Source: Azospirillum lipoferum (lineage in GTDB: Bacteria > Pseudomonadota > Alphaproteobacteria > Azospirillales > Azospirillaceae). Taken from it: DNA of 64,000 nucleotides. How positions within the stretch are numbered: the stretch's first letter is position 1; each line of letters opens with the position of its first letter. Where the stretch lies: the NCBI RefSeq assembly GCF_024170005.1, contig NZ_JALJXJ010000007.1, forward strand, positions 124,001-188,000, given 5' to 3'. The notes beneath the pieces were generated by a model. It saw only the letters and a list, made by a program, of their open reading frames with translations. It was not told where the DNA came from and made no database searches. The position numbers were made by a program, and so were the translations under genes. This document shows positions 1 to 10,103 of this stretch, piece by piece.

Positions 1-135
1 GAGGATGAGGATGTTGGGGCGCCGTGCCATATCCGCCTGCTTCATACCGTGTGTGGACAGATCGTGCGATCGGGATAGAATTCACGCACCCGGCAGGGGT
101 CGTGAAGCCCCTGTCTGATCATGCCGGTATGAAGG

Positions 136-1119
136 GTGCTCATGGGAAAGGACCGCCTGCCGCCGCTGCGCACCCTGCTTTTCTTCGAGGCGGCCGGCCG
201 GCTGCTCAGCTTCAGCGCCGCCGCCCGCGAGCTTGCCTGCACCCAGTCGGCCGTCAGCCACCAGATCGGCTGGCTGGAGGCGGAACTGGGGACGGCACTG
301 TTCCGCCGCCTTCATCGCGGGGTCGCGCTGACGCCGGACGGCGTGCGGCTTTACGAGGCGACGCGGGAGGCGCTGGACGGCATCGGCGATGCGGTGACCC
401 ACATCCGCGACAGGCAACGGCCGGGCGTGCTGAACGTCGCCACCGATTTCGGCTTCGCCGCCGGCTGGTTGCTGCCGCGCCTCGGCGCCCTGCGCCAGCT
501 TCTGCCCGAGCTGGACGTGCGGATCGTGACGATGCAGAGCGCGATCGACCTGCGCCGCGAGGCGGCGGACATCGCCATCACCTTCGGTCACGGCCATTGG
601 CCCGGCTGCGAGGCGGAACTCCTGTTTCCCGAACGGGTCCTACCGGTCTGCAGCCCTGCCTTCCGGGCGAGCCGGGCCCCGTTCTCCGCCAGTGGGGGCG
701 CCGGCGGGACCGCCGACCCGGCCGATCTGGCGTCGCTGCCGCTCCTGCATCTGGAAAGCCGCGGGCCGGCCGCCTGGCTGGCCTGGGGAGACTGGTTCTC
801 CCTGCACGGGCTGGCGGTGCCGGCCGGCGGCCAGGATCTGACCTTCAACAATTACCCTCTGGTCCTGCAGGCTGCCCTGATGGGCCAGGGGGTGGCGCTG
901 GGATGGAGCCCGCTGATCGATGACCTGATGCGGGACGGGCATCTGGTCGCCCTGCTCGACCGGCCGGTCCAGACGGAACGGGGCTATTTCCTCGTCACTG
1001 CCAGCCGGCGCAAGCCGGATGAGCGTCGCGACCGCTTCCGCCGTTGGGTGATCGAGGAAAGCCGCCGGAGCGACGGCCGCGGGACCAGCGACCGGATATT
1101 CACTCCCGCCATCGGGTGA
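136..1119 (+). CDS. LysR-family transcriptional regulator (GcvA-like)
   Basis: DNA-binding regulator of 327 aa, the usual LysR length. The N-terminal winged helix-turn-helix lies at about residues 8-67 and contains SQSAVSHQI-like sequence (CTQSAVSHQIGWLE) and the family's LFRRLHRG/LTPDG pair. The rest reads as a periplasmic-binding-protein-like effector domain ending with the GVALGWSPLI stretch typical of GcvA-type members. The frame opens at a GTG; an ATG two codons later (142) is an equally good start. It converges on the liv-type operon with a 25-bp gap. Its target is not evident, because the nearest upstream sequence is only 135 bp of gene-free DNA at the window edge. Confidence 0.9.
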   Translation: MLMGKDRLPPLRTLLFFEAAGRLLSFSAAARELACTQSAVSHQIGWLEAELGTALFRRLHRGVALTPDGVRLYEATREALDGIGDAVTHIRDRQRPGVLNVATDFGFAAGWLLPRLGALRQLLPELDVRIVTMQSAIDLRREAADIAITFGHGHWPGCEAELLFPERVLPVCSPAFRASRAPFSASGGAGGTADPADLASLPLLHLESRGPAAWLAWGDWFSLHGLAVPAGGQDLTFNNYPLVLQAALMGQGVALGWSPLIDDLMRDGHLVALLDRPVQTERGYFLVTASRRKPDERRDRFRRWVIEESRRSDGRGTSDRIFTPAIG

Positions 1120-1144
1120 CGGGACATCGGATCGGCCCGCCGGA

Positions 1145-1861
1145 TCATACGGCGACCATCTCCATCAGCCGGGCGCGGTCGGCGGGCGAGGCCGCCTCGC
1201 CATGCAGCGTGATGCGGCCCCGTTCCACCGCATAGAATCGGTCGGCGACATCCAGGGCGCGGTGGATGTTCTGCTCCACCAGCAGGATGGTCAATCCCGC
1301 CCGCTTCAACTCGGTGATGATCGCGAAGATCTCGTCGACGATCATCGGCGCCAGACCTTCCGTCGGCTCGTCGATCAGCAGCAGTCTGGCGGTCCCCACC
1401 ATCACGCGGGCCATCGCCAGCATCTGCTGCTCGCCGCCGGACAGGGTGGTGCCGAGCTGCCGCCGCCGTTCGGCCAGCCGGGGGAAGCGGGCGAAGGCCC
1501 GTCCGATCGCCTGTTCGTTCTCCCGCCGTGCCCGGCCGGGGCATTGCCGCAGCCCCAGCCGCAGATTCTCCTCGACGCTGAGGCCGGGGAAGATGCGGCG
1601 GTCCTCCGGCACCAGCCCAAGCCCGAGGCGGGCGATCGCGTCGGGCGTCTGCCCAGCCAGATCGACGCCGCCGAAACGGATCGCGCCGGAACTGGCCGGC
1701 ACCCAGCCGGCGATGGATTTCAGGATGGTGGTCTTGCCGACGCCGTTGCGGCCGAACAGCCCGACCACCTCGCCCGGCCCGGCATGCAGCGACACCCCTT
1801 GCAGGACATGGCTGAGGCCGTAATGCGCGTGCAGATTCTCGATGGAAAGCATGGGGGTCAC
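1145..1861 (-). CDS. livF: HAAT-family ABC transporter ATP-binding protein (LivF type)
   Basis: Cytoplasmic ATPase of 238 aa, the second of two nucleotide-binding subunits of a branched-chain amino-acid/amide importer. Walker A GRNGVGKTT is near residue 37, the signature LSGGEQQMLAMARVM near residue 141, and Walker B LLLIDEPTEGL follows. Length and sequence fit LivF. Its start overlaps the end of the livG-type gene by 4 bp (ATGA), so the two are translationally coupled. It is the last gene of a five-gene minus-strand operon. The substrate cannot be read from this subunit. Confidence 0.93.
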   Translation of the reverse strand: MTPMLSIENLHAHYGLSHVLQGVSLHAGPGEVVGLFGRNGVGKTTILKSIAGWVPASSGAIRFGGVDLAGQTPDAIARLGLGLVPEDRRIFPGLSVEENLRLGLRQCPGRARRENEQAIGRAFARFPRLAERRRQLGTTLSGGEQQMLAMARVMVGTARLLLIDEPTEGLAPMIVDEIFAIITELKRAGLTILLVEQNIHRALDVADRFYAVERGRITLHGEAASPADRARLMEMVAV

Positions 1862-2646
1862 CCGTGTCCGAAATAGGCGGCCTGTACGGCGAGATCGGCG
1901 CGCACTACCGCTGGCGGTCCTTCGGCGATCTTCCGGCCCTGGGCCATCACCACGACATGGTCCGACAGGCTCATCACCAGCCCGATGTCGTGTTCGATCA
2001 GCAGCACGGTCAGGTCGCCGGCCAGCGAGCGGATCAGCGCGCCGGTGTCCGCGGTGTCGCCGTGACTCATGCCCTGGGTCGGCTCATCCAGCAGCAGAAC
2101 CCGCGGTTCGGCGGCCAGCGCCACCGCGATCTCCAGCCGCCGCTGTTCGCCGTGGGAGAGATTGCCGGCAAGCTCGCGCGCCTTGGCCGACAGGCCGAAG
2201 CGTTCCAGCAGCGCGTCGGCCTTGGCCAGCGCCCGGCGGCTGTGGCCGACCGGACGCAGCGCGTGCCAGGGCCGCTCCAGCACCTGCGCGGCGATCCGCA
2301 GGTTTTCCAGCACCGGCAGCTCGAAGAACAGGTTGGTGATCTGGAAGGACCGCGCCAGCCCGGCGGCGAGCAGCCGGTCGGGCGAACGCCCGGTGACGTC
2401 GACGCCGTCCAGGGTCACCCTGCCGCCGGTGGGCCGGATGGCGCCGCTGATCAGGTTGAACAGCGTGCTCTTGCCCGCCCCGTTGGGGCCGATGACCGAG
2501 GTGATCCGCCCGGCGGCGGCCTCGAAACCGACACCCGCCACCGCCTGGAGTCCGCCGAAATTCACCGACAGGTCGCGCACGCCGAGCGCGCAGGCATTGC
2601 CGGCCGTTGCCGTGATAGGGGTCGTCTTGAGGGAGGCTGCCGTCAT
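1858..2646 (-). CDS. livG: HAAT-family ABC transporter ATP-binding protein (LivG type)
   Basis: ATPase subunit of 262 aa. Walker A GPNGAGKST, the LivG-type LARSFQITNLF stretch, signature LSHGEQRRLEIAVAL (LSHGE replaces the common LSGGQ) and Walker B LLLDEPTQGM are all present, and the tail carries the LivG-like IAEGPP motif. The open frame extends upstream through the livM gene, but ATG 2646 overlaps the livM stop (ATGA) and gives a normal family length, so it is chosen. Partner of the LivF-type subunit. Confidence 0.93.
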   Translation of the reverse strand: MTAASLKTTPITATAGNACALGVRDLSVNFGGLQAVAGVGFEAAAGRITSVIGPNGAGKSTLFNLISGAIRPTGGRVTLDGVDVTGRSPDRLLAAGLARSFQITNLFFELPVLENLRIAAQVLERPWHALRPVGHSRRALAKADALLERFGLSAKARELAGNLSHGEQRRLEIAVALAAEPRVLLLDEPTQGMSHGDTADTGALIRSLAGDLTVLLIEHDIGLVMSLSDHVVVMAQGRKIAEGPPAVVRADLAVQAAYFGHG

Positions 2647-3686
2647 GGCGCCGTCCTCCCGGCTTCGCCGCGGCGGCTCAGCCGGGCCAGCAGGGCGCCG
2701 ACCAGCCCCTTGCGCAGGAAGATGACGGATAGCATGAAGATGACCCCCACGACGATCAGATGATGCTCGGTCCAGGACCCGACGACCGAGCGCAGGGCGG
2801 TCAGCAGCAGGCTGCCCATCACCGGCCCGACCAGCGTGCCGACGCCGCCGACGATGACGGTGATCACCGCGTTGCCGGAGGTCTCGAAGAACATCAGCTC
2901 GGGCGAGACGAAGCCGCGCAACATCGGGTAGAGCGCCCCCGCCAGCGCCGCGACGCAGGCGGCCAGGACGTAGACCGCGAGCTTGTAGCGCCAGGCGTTG
3001 AAGCCCAGGAACGGCACGCGCTTCTCGTTGGCACGGATGGCGGCCAGCGTCCGGCCGAACGGCGCGTCCATCAGGTAGGACAGCCCGGCATAGGCGGTCA
3101 CGGTCAGGCCCAGCACCAGCAGGAAGAAGGACAGCGGGTCGGCGGTGTCGAGGCTGACCGGCCCGAAGCCGACCCGGATCTGCGGGATGCCGATCAGCCC
3201 ATCCGAGGCGCCGAGAGCGCGGGTATTGTAGACGGTCTTGGCGGCGACCTGGGCCAGCCCGAAGGTGATGAGCGCGAAATAGACGCCCTTCACCCGGTTG
3301 GCGATGACGCCGCCGATCAGGCCGGCCATGCCGCCCGCCAGCAGGGCCGCCGCCATCGCCAGCCAGAAGCTGGGCGCGACGTCGCGCAGGACGAGGGCGG
3401 AGACATAGGCGCCCAACCCGAAATACAGCGCCTGCCCCAGCGACAGCAGGCCGGTGTAGCCAAGCAGCAGGTCGACGCTCATCGCCAGCCCGGCGAAGAT
3501 CAGCGCCTCGGTCGCCAGACGCAGGTAGAATCCGTTGCCGGTCGCCCAGGCGACGGCGGCGAAACCCAGCGCCGCCACCAGGAAGATCAGCGCCAGCCAA
3601 TGGACCGGGGCCAGACGGGAAAGCCGGGACGCCGGCCCGGCGTGGCCGGGGTCGGACAGGGTGCGCAACGTGGTGGCTTCAGGCAT
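2643..3686 (-). CDS. livM: HAAT-family ABC transporter permease (LivM type)
   Basis: Inner-membrane permease of 347 aa with about nine hydrophobic segments starting near residue 28 (LAPVHWLALIFLVAALGFAA). The family motif GLNLLLGYTGLLSLGQ-like stretch is present as VDLLLGYTGLLSLGQA, and the EAA-loop region GRTLAAIRANEKR is intact. The start overlaps the 3' end of the upstream livH-type gene by 8 bp, and the end overlaps livG. Transports the same unknown amide or amino acid as its neighbours. Confidence 0.93.
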   Translation of the reverse strand: MPEATTLRTLSDPGHAGPASRLSRLAPVHWLALIFLVAALGFAAVAWATGNGFYLRLATEALIFAGLAMSVDLLLGYTGLLSLGQALYFGLGAYVSALVLRDVAPSFWLAMAAALLAGGMAGLIGGVIANRVKGVYFALITFGLAQVAAKTVYNTRALGASDGLIGIPQIRVGFGPVSLDTADPLSFFLLVLGLTVTAYAGLSYLMDAPFGRTLAAIRANEKRVPFLGFNAWRYKLAVYVLAACVAALAGALYPMLRGFVSPELMFFETSGNAVITVIVGGVGTLVGPVMGSLLLTALRSVVGSWTEHHLIVVGVIFMLSVIFLRKGLVGALLARLSRRGEAGRTAP

Positions 3687-4572
3687 GTCCGAGCCTCCCG
3701 AACAGGCCTTGCGGCCGGACCATCAGCACCAGCACCATGATCCCGAACACCAGCGGATCGGACCAGACCGGCGAGATGTAGAGGCTGGACAGCGCCTGCA
3801 CCTGGGTCAGCAGCAGGCCGGCGACGACCGCCCCCTGGATCGACCCCATGCCGCCGACGATCACCACGGTGAAGGCCATCAGGATGAAGTCGCGCCCCAT
3901 GGTCGGGAACACCGAATAGATCGGCGCCAGCAGCACGCCGGACAGGCCGGCCAGCGCCACCCCGAAGGCGAAGGTGCCGGCATAGACTCGCCGCACCGGC
4001 ACCCCCAGCGACGAGGCCATGTCCTTGTCGAAGGCGGCCGCCCGCACCATGGCGCCGAGCCCGGTGCGGAAGACCACCAGCCAGACCGCGGCGATCAGCG
4101 CGAGGCCGAAGCCGATCAGGAACAGCCGGTAGTTGGGCAGGAACATGCCGAGGATTTCGGTGCCGCCCTCGATCGGGTTCTCCGGCCGCTGGGTGTTGGG
4201 GCCGTAGACCAGCTTCAGCAGATCTTCCAGGATCATGCCCAGCCCGAAGGTCAGCAGCAGGGTCAGGATGTGGCGGTCGCGGCTGTGGAAGACCCGCGCG
4301 ATCAGCCAGCGCTCGGCCAGCCAGCCGATCGGCAGCATCAGCAGCGGCACCAGCACCAGCAGCGCCCAGAAGCCGACGCCCAGCCCGGCGAGCGTCAGCG
4401 CCAGGAAGGCGCCCATGGCGTAGAACTCGCCATGGGCCATGTTGATGACGTCCAGCAGCCCGAAGATGATGGTCAGGCCCAGCGCCATCAGGACGACGGC
4501 AACCCCGAGCGACAGACCGTTCAGCGCCTGCGGCGCCAGGACGAATTGCAGATAGTCGATGAGTTCGGCCAT
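3679..4572 (-). CDS. livH: HAAT-family ABC transporter permease (LivH type)
   Basis: Permease of 297 aa starting MAELIDYLQFVLAPQALNGL. An upstream in-frame extension of 43 residues is Ser/Thr/Pro-rich and unlike the family, so ATG 4572 is chosen. LivH hallmarks are the LNGLSLGVAVVLMALGLTIIFGLLDVINMAHGEFY stretch near the N terminus (LDVINMAHGEFYAMGA) and a second conserved GVPVRRVYAGTFAFG loop. It lies 25 bp downstream of the binding-protein gene in the same operon. Confidence 0.93.
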   Translation of the reverse strand: MAELIDYLQFVLAPQALNGLSLGVAVVLMALGLTIIFGLLDVINMAHGEFYAMGAFLALTLAGLGVGFWALLVLVPLLMLPIGWLAERWLIARVFHSRDRHILTLLLTFGLGMILEDLLKLVYGPNTQRPENPIEGGTEILGMFLPNYRLFLIGFGLALIAAVWLVVFRTGLGAMVRAAAFDKDMASSLGVPVRRVYAGTFAFGVALAGLSGVLLAPIYSVFPTMGRDFILMAFTVVIVGGMGSIQGAVVAGLLLTQVQALSSLYISPVWSDPLVFGIMVLVLMVRPQGLFGRLGHA

Positions 4573-4597
4573 GGCCGCAGGCTCCTTGACGGCGTCC

Positions 4598-5809
4598 TCA
4601 GAAGCGGGTGCAGAGGTCCGGGCCGATGGCCGCGTCGCCCGGGACGGTGCCGACCACGTCGAAGCGGTTGCTGGTGCCGTCGGATGCGATGCGCACCGCA
4701 TACATGTCCTGGATCGCCTGATGGTCGCCGGCCCGCATCGTCTTGCTGCCCTGCGGCGTGGTCCAGCTCAGCCCCTCCATCGCCTTGCGCAGCGTGTCGG
4801 TGTCGGTGCCGCCGGCCTTCTCGACCGCCGCCTTGAAGAAGCCGATCAGGCCGTAGCTGTCGGCGCCGTAGAGGTCGGGGGCCGTGTTGTATTCCTTGCG
4901 GAAGGCGGCGACGAAGGCCTGGTTCTCCGGCGTCGCCAGCTCCGCCGAATAGCCGACGCCGGTGACGAAGCCGTCGGCCGCCTTGCCGATGGCACCGATG
5001 TTCTGGGCGGTGACGGTGCCCGACGCGCCGACGATGGTCAGGTTGCGCAGCAGCCCGTATTCGCTCATCTGCGTCAGCAGCCGCACGGTGTCGTTGCCGG
5101 CGGTGGAGGTGTAGAGCACGCTGGGGCGGGCGGCGCGGAGCTGGCCGAAATACTGCGAATAGTCCTTGCTGCCGAGCGGCGCGAAGACCTCGCCGGTCGA
5201 TTGCGCGCCGGTCTTCTCCGCCGCCGACTTGAAGGCCGCGACGGTGGACCGTCCCATCTCGTAATCGGGGCCGAGATAATAGACCTTGGCCTTCGGCTTG
5301 TCCTTGGCCAGCCATTCCGCCAGCGCCGCCGATTGCTGCCCCGCCCGTGCGTTCACCCGGAAGACGTTGGGCGAGCATTTGTCGGTGGTGATGGCGTCGG
5401 AGAAGGACACGGTGGTGGCGATCAGCCGGCCGTTGCGCTCGGCGAGCTGCCCGACCGCCAGGGTGGAGCCGGAATTGACGGTGCCGGTCAGGAAATCGAC
5501 CTTGTTGACCTGGAACAGCTTCTCCGCCTTCTGGGTGGCGACGGCGGGATTGGCCTCCTCGTCCTCGAACAGCAGCTCGATCTGGCGTCCCATGACGCCG
5601 CCGGCGGCGTTGACCTCCTTCGTCGCCAGCTCCAGACCCCAGCGGACCTGCTGGCCGATCGGCGCGTAGGTGCCCGACAGCGGGGTCACCACCCCGATGC
5701 GGATCGGATCGGCGGCCTGCGCCGCGCCAGGGGCCGCGCCCGAAGCCATCAGCAGGGCCAGCAGCGGCGACAGGGCATGGACTGACCGCGGAAAAGCGTT
5801 CTTGGACAT
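4598..5809 (-). CDS. HAAT-family ABC transporter substrate-binding protein
   Basis: Periplasmic binding protein of 403 aa (Peripla_BP_6 / LivK superfamily). The N terminus has a Sec signal with a charged start, a hydrophobic core and an AQA-A cleavage site near residue 32. The mature protein begins DPIRIGVVTPLSGTYAPIGQ, the classic amide/amino-acid binding-protein opening. It is the first gene of the five-gene operon. The length and Cys-containing TDKCSPNVFR segment resemble amide- or urea-type binders more than strict leucine binders, but the ligand is not determinable by eye. The 396-bp upstream gap should hold the operon promoter. Confidence 0.92.
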   Translation of the reverse strand: MSKNAFPRSVHALSPLLALLMASGAAPGAAQAADPIRIGVVTPLSGTYAPIGQQVRWGLELATKEVNAAGGVMGRQIELLFEDEEANPAVATQKAEKLFQVNKVDFLTGTVNSGSTLAVGQLAERNGRLIATTVSFSDAITTDKCSPNVFRVNARAGQQSAALAEWLAKDKPKAKVYYLGPDYEMGRSTVAAFKSAAEKTGAQSTGEVFAPLGSKDYSQYFGQLRAARPSVLYTSTAGNDTVRLLTQMSEYGLLRNLTIVGASGTVTAQNIGAIGKAADGFVTGVGYSAELATPENQAFVAAFRKEYNTAPDLYGADSYGLIGFFKAAVEKAGGTDTDTLRKAMEGLSWTTPQGSKTMRAGDHQAIQDMYAVRIASDGTSNRFDVVGTVPGDAAIGPDLCTRF

Positions 5810-6205
5810 GGATGGTCTCCCTCACTGGCGCAATGCCGCGCCCTGTTGTTGGAAAAGCGACGCCCGCTCGTTCGCTGGCGGGCGCTCATGCCGATGCCGG
5901 CCTGCCGGGGCTCAGATCCCCTTGAAGACCGGTTTGCAATCGAAGGATGCGGGTTTCTTCGGTCCAGCCCGGAGTGACCGGCTTTTCAAGGAACCGGCCG
6001 GTCAGCAGGTGCTGCGCGCCGTCGAGCATGCGCCCGCCGGCCGCCCCGCCCCCTGGGCCGGAACCGGATCGTCCCTTATTTCAAAGATCTGAATGGCGGT
6101 CTGCGTGGCCGTCATCGTCATCCTCCAGTTACCGGAGAAGACTAGACCGTTCGCCCAGCAAAGCTTTTACCGTGGAGTGTCGCGATTTACCCTAGCGTCT
6201 CATTT
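5810..6205. promoter_or_regulatory. Intergenic region upstream of the liv-type operon
   Basis: No established gene fills this stretch. It should contain the minus-strand promoter of the ABC operon. I see a perfect 7-bp inverted repeat, CGCCCGC at 5861-5867 and GCGGGCG at 5878-5884, without a T-tract, so an operator is as likely as a hairpin. An A+T-richer patch lies at 6120-6200, just downstream of the AraC-family gene. A 37-codon minus-strand frame with a strong Shine-Dalgarno sequence (6002-6115) is listed separately. Confidence 0.4.
6002..6115 (-). CDS. Candidate small protein, 37 aa, unknown
   Basis: Short frame starting MTATQTAIQIFEIRDDPVPA and ending in two cysteines within eight residues. 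The support is a TGGAGG Shine-Dalgarno sequence at 6122-6127, with 6 bp to the ATG at 6115; a second ATG at 6121 is too close to that site. It lies alone between an AraC regulator and the ABC operon, with an A+T-rich upstream region. I recognise no family. It could be a leader peptide for the downstream operon or a chance frame. Confidence 0.3.
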   Translation of the reverse strand: MTATQTAIQIFEIRDDPVPAQGAGRPAGACSTARSTC

Positions 6206-7081
6206 TCACGCATGCCCGGCTTCCGGCCGCCCAACACCCGGCCGGTCCAGCAGGTTGACGACGCGGCGGTATTCGGTGGGCGTCACGCCCTGGTGGTTGC
6301 GGAAGAAGCGGCTGAAATGGCTGGGCGCCGAAAAGCCGAGCCGGCCGGACACCTCGGTGGCACTCTCCAGTCCGGCGGCCATGGCGTCGATGGCCGCCTC
6401 CATCCGCAGCACGTTGAAATAGAGCGCCGGGGTGATCGCCATCGTCTGCTGGAACAGCCGGAACATGTGGGCGCGCGACAGGCCGGCGGCGGCGGCGACC
6501 CGGCCGGCATCGAACTCCTCGCCCAGCGTTCCGCTCATGAAACGGATGGCCTGACGGATGCGGAAGTCGCCGGCCGCCGGCGCGGCATAGCGCCCGCCGC
6601 CCAGCGTCCGCCATTCGGAAAAGCGGTCGATGATGGCGATCATCAAATCGAACAGCGCCTCCTCCATCCGCTCGCCCGACGGGTCGTCATACAGCAGTTC
6701 CGCCGCCATGCGGTCGGCCAGCCGGCGGATATGGGGCGTCAGCTCGCCGCAGGACTGCGCGAAGAATCCGGGATTGCCGCTGGCGTTGAGTTCCCGCTGC
6801 ATGGTGCCGAGCCAGCGCGGCTCGATGTACAGCGCCAGGATCACGGTGCGCGGGGCGCCCGGCTGGTGGGCGTAGGAATGGGCCTCCCAGCTGTTGACCA
6901 GAACCGCGGTATCGTCGCGCAGCGGATAGAGCTGCTCCCCCACCGCGAAGCGGGTATCGGCGCCGGACGCCTTGATCAGCACATGGCAATGGGGATGCGC
7001 GTGATGGATCAGCGCGTTGTCCATGTCCAGCAGGGCGACGCGGCCGAAGCTTCCCTGATGGATGCGCATCGCTTTCGACAT
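6206..7081 (-). CDS. AraC-family transcriptional regulator
   Basis: Regulator of 291 aa. The first about 150 residues form a cupin-type AraC ligand-binding domain (HHAHPHCHVLIKASG, with the His-rich motif). The last about 100 residues hold the two AraC helix-turn-helix motifs, AAGLSRAHMFRLFQQ and the signature GFSAPSHFSRFFRNHQGVTPTEYRR. ATG 7081 is preferred because AGGAAGG lies at a normal distance upstream; a GTG at 7105 is possible. It is divergent from the NTF2-like gene and lies upstream of, and in line with, the liv-type operon, so either could be its target. Confidence 0.92.
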   Translation of the reverse strand: MSKAMRIHQGSFGRVALLDMDNALIHHAHPHCHVLIKASGADTRFAVGEQLYPLRDDTAVLVNSWEAHSYAHQPGAPRTVILALYIEPRWLGTMQRELNASGNPGFFAQSCGELTPHIRRLADRMAAELLYDDPSGERMEEALFDLMIAIIDRFSEWRTLGGGRYAAPAAGDFRIRQAIRFMSGTLGEEFDAGRVAAAAGLSRAHMFRLFQQTMAITPALYFNVLRMEAAIDAMAAGLESATEVSGRLGFSAPSHFSRFFRNHQGVTPTEYRRVVNLLDRPGVGRPEAGHA

Positions 7082-7314
7082 GGCGTCCGATCCCTTCCTG
7101 CCCACCCGCGGCCGGTGGCCGCCGGGGCGATCTTCGATGATTTGTTTTACAAGCTAATCGTCGGCGGACGCCTTTACCAGATCCATCGGCCCGAATCAGG
7201 CGGCTGCATGGCTGCCGGCACCATGGGAAGAAGCGGCAAAATCCGGCGTGTCGTTTGCGTGCGAAAATCGCATGCCGTTTTGATACCAATATGCCGACAT
7301 TTACGGAGGTCCCG

Positions 7315-7713
7315 ATGAGTGAGACGACCGAACGCGATCTGCAGGCCGTGAAGGATTACCTGGAGGCCTCCATGGCTCCCGATCCCGTGCGCGCGGCCAA
7401 ATATGTGGCACCGGGTTTCATCTGCCGCTTCACCGGGCATCGCGTTTTCGATACGCCGAGCGGGCCGACCGGCTTCAACGCCGCCCGCTACAAATGGGTG
7501 AAGAAGCGGATCGAGCGCTATGACGTGGTGCCGGGCGAGACGGAAACCATCGTCTACAGCCTCGGCTACCTGTACGGCGCCTGGCCGGACGGCACGCCTT
7601 TCGACGACAACCGCTATGTCGACCGTTTCGTGGTGCGGGACGGGCTGATCGTCGAAACCGATGTCTGGAACGACAGCGCCGAATGGATCCTCGATCCCTC
7701 CTGCGCCCGCTGA
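7315..7713 (+). CDS. NTF2-like / SnoaL-fold protein
   Basis: Protein of 132 aa with the layout of a nuclear-transport-factor-2-like fold: N-terminal helices ([25 protein letters not shown]), a long sheet, and the terminal [20 protein letters not shown] signature. Such domains are often small-molecule isomerases, hydrolases or binding proteins. The ATG at 7315 follows a strong ACGGAGGT Shine-Dalgarno sequence, so the longer upstream frame is not used. It is transcribed divergently from the AraC gene, a common regulator/target arrangement. The substrate is unknown. Confidence 0.8.
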   Translation: MSETTERDLQAVKDYLEASMAPDPVRAAKYVAPGFICRFTGHRVFDTPSGPTGFNAARYKWVKKRIERYDVVPGETETIVYSLGYLYGAWPDGTPFDDNRYVDRFVVRDGLIVETDVWNDSAEWILDPSCAR

Positions 7714-7844
7714 CCTGCCCCACCGCCGGGCCGTGCCGGTCACCACCACTCAGGTTCGAATTCCGCCGGGTGCGGCCGGGCGTTATGGTGGCGCCGCCCC
7801 GGTGGCGTCCGCAACCGGGTGACAGCCCCAAGCCGAGGGAAGAC

Positions 7845-8767
<923 letters not shown>

Positions 8768-8771
<4 letters not shown>

Positions 8772-9529
8772 ACCTTCATGCGATCAAGGCCATCTATGTC
8801 TTCGAACTGGCCCGCACCTGGCGCACGCTGTTCCAGAGCATCGCCGGCCCGGTGATCTCCACCTCGCTGTACTTCATCGTCTTCGGGGCGGCGATCGGCA
8901 GCCGTTTCGCCTCGGTCGAGGGCGTCAGCTACGGCGCATTTCTCGTCCCCGGCCTGGTCATGATGTCGGTGCTGACGGAGAGCGTGTCGAACGCGTCCTT
9001 CGGCATCTACATGCCACGCTATTCCGGCACGATCTACGAGCTGCTGTCGGCCCCCGTCTCGGCCTTCGAAACGGTGATCGGCTATGTCGGCGCGGCGGCG
9101 ACCAAGTCCATCATCCTTGGAACGCTGATCCTGCTGACGGCGCGGCTGTTCGTCGATTTCTCCATCGCCCACCCGTTCTGGATGATCGCCTTCCTCATGC
9201 TGACGTCGGTGACCTTCAGCCTGCTCGGCTTCATTCTGGGCATCTGGGCCGACGGCTGGGAAAAGCTGCAGATCGTACCGATGCTGATCGTCACGCCGCT
9301 CGCCTTCCTGGGCGGGAGCTTCTATTCGATTAGCATGCTGCCGCCCTTCTGGCAGAAGGTCACCCTGTTCAACCCGGTCGTCTATCTGGTCAGCGGTTTC
9401 CGCTGGAGCTTCTATGGCGCCGCCGATGTCCCCGTTGCCCTGAGCCTGGCCATGACCGCCCTGTTGCTGGTGATCTGTCTGGCCATCGTGTGGTGGATTT
9501 TCCGCACGGGTTACAAACTGAAAGCCTGA
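8768..9529 (+). CDS. ABC-2 exporter permease (YadH-like)
   Basis: Membrane protein of 253 aa with about six hydrophobic segments. It matches the YadH-type ABC-2 permeases in length and in the motifs [20 protein letters not shown] ([15 protein letters not shown]) and the conserved [17 protein letters not shown] segment near residue 180, followed by [12 protein letters not shown]. It is coupled to the ATPase by a 4-bp ATGA overlap. No third component is nearby. Confidence 0.92.
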
Positions 9530-9570
9530 TCGGCCACCCGGATCCCGCCCCATATCCGGCCAAGCGAAGG

Positions 9571-9590
9571 AGGCGCCGCCATCGGCGCCT
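9571..9590. terminator. Hairpin after the ABC-2 exporter
   Basis: Perfect 7-bp stem AGGCGCC / GGCGCCT with a 6-nt loop, 41 bp after the permease stop and just before the 3' end of the LysR remnant on the other strand. There is no clear T-run on the plus strand, so termination is plausible rather than shown. Confidence 0.4.
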
Positions 9591-9594
9591 CCCG

Positions 9595-9940
9595 TCAGGC
9601 CCCCGTCCAGCGCCCGGAAAGCTCGGGGTTCGACCGCATCACCTGTTCAGAGAGAAAATCCGCGACGGCTCGAACCCGGGCGGAGGCGATCAGGTCGGCG
9701 TAGGTCACCAGCCAGACCTCGGTGCTGAACATCTGGTCGGAGGGGATGACGCGAATGAAATCGTCATTGGCGGTCAGAAAGTCCGGGATGACCGCCAGCC
9801 ACCCCATGGGCCCTCAGACCAACCCGATTGCAGGTTTCCCGCAAAGATCCTGTTCTGCCAGTCGACGAATACACGCAGGCGGGGCGAATTGGGTCCGATC
9901 TTCTCCCACGACCAAGGCAGCCTCGTCCAATAAGGCACTC
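9595..9940 (-). pseudogene. Decayed LysR-family regulator (C-terminal remnant)
   Basis: Only the 3' end of a LysR effector domain is left. The last about 65 codons read GWLAVIPDFLTANDDFIRV ... LIASARVRAVADFLSEQV, the ending typical of LysR proteins. Upstream, to about 9940, the frame is interrupted (TGA in the frame directly above). Another frame contains SPRLRVFVDWQNRIF, which also resembles a LysR C-terminus, so two remnants or a frameshifted one may be present. No helix-turn-helix domain remains. The fragment marks the left edge of the nitrogen island. Confidence 0.5.
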
Positions 9941-10103
9941 TTCTGAAGCGTGAGAGCGGCCCTCACGGCCTTGACAATATTCCTATAGTTTGGCAGGATC
10001 GCTGCCGTCGGCGGGCCAACTGCGCCCGCGGCTTCCCCGACACATCCCCTGCCCCATCCGCTGCGTGCCTGCCCAGGCCCGCAGCCCGAGGAGGTCTTGC
10101 GCC

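Noticed and set aside
5822..5840. A GG-N10-GC pair on the minus strand before the liv-type binding-protein gene.
   Set aside because: The -24 element is AGGGCG rather than TGGCAC and the site is only about 20 bp from the ATG.
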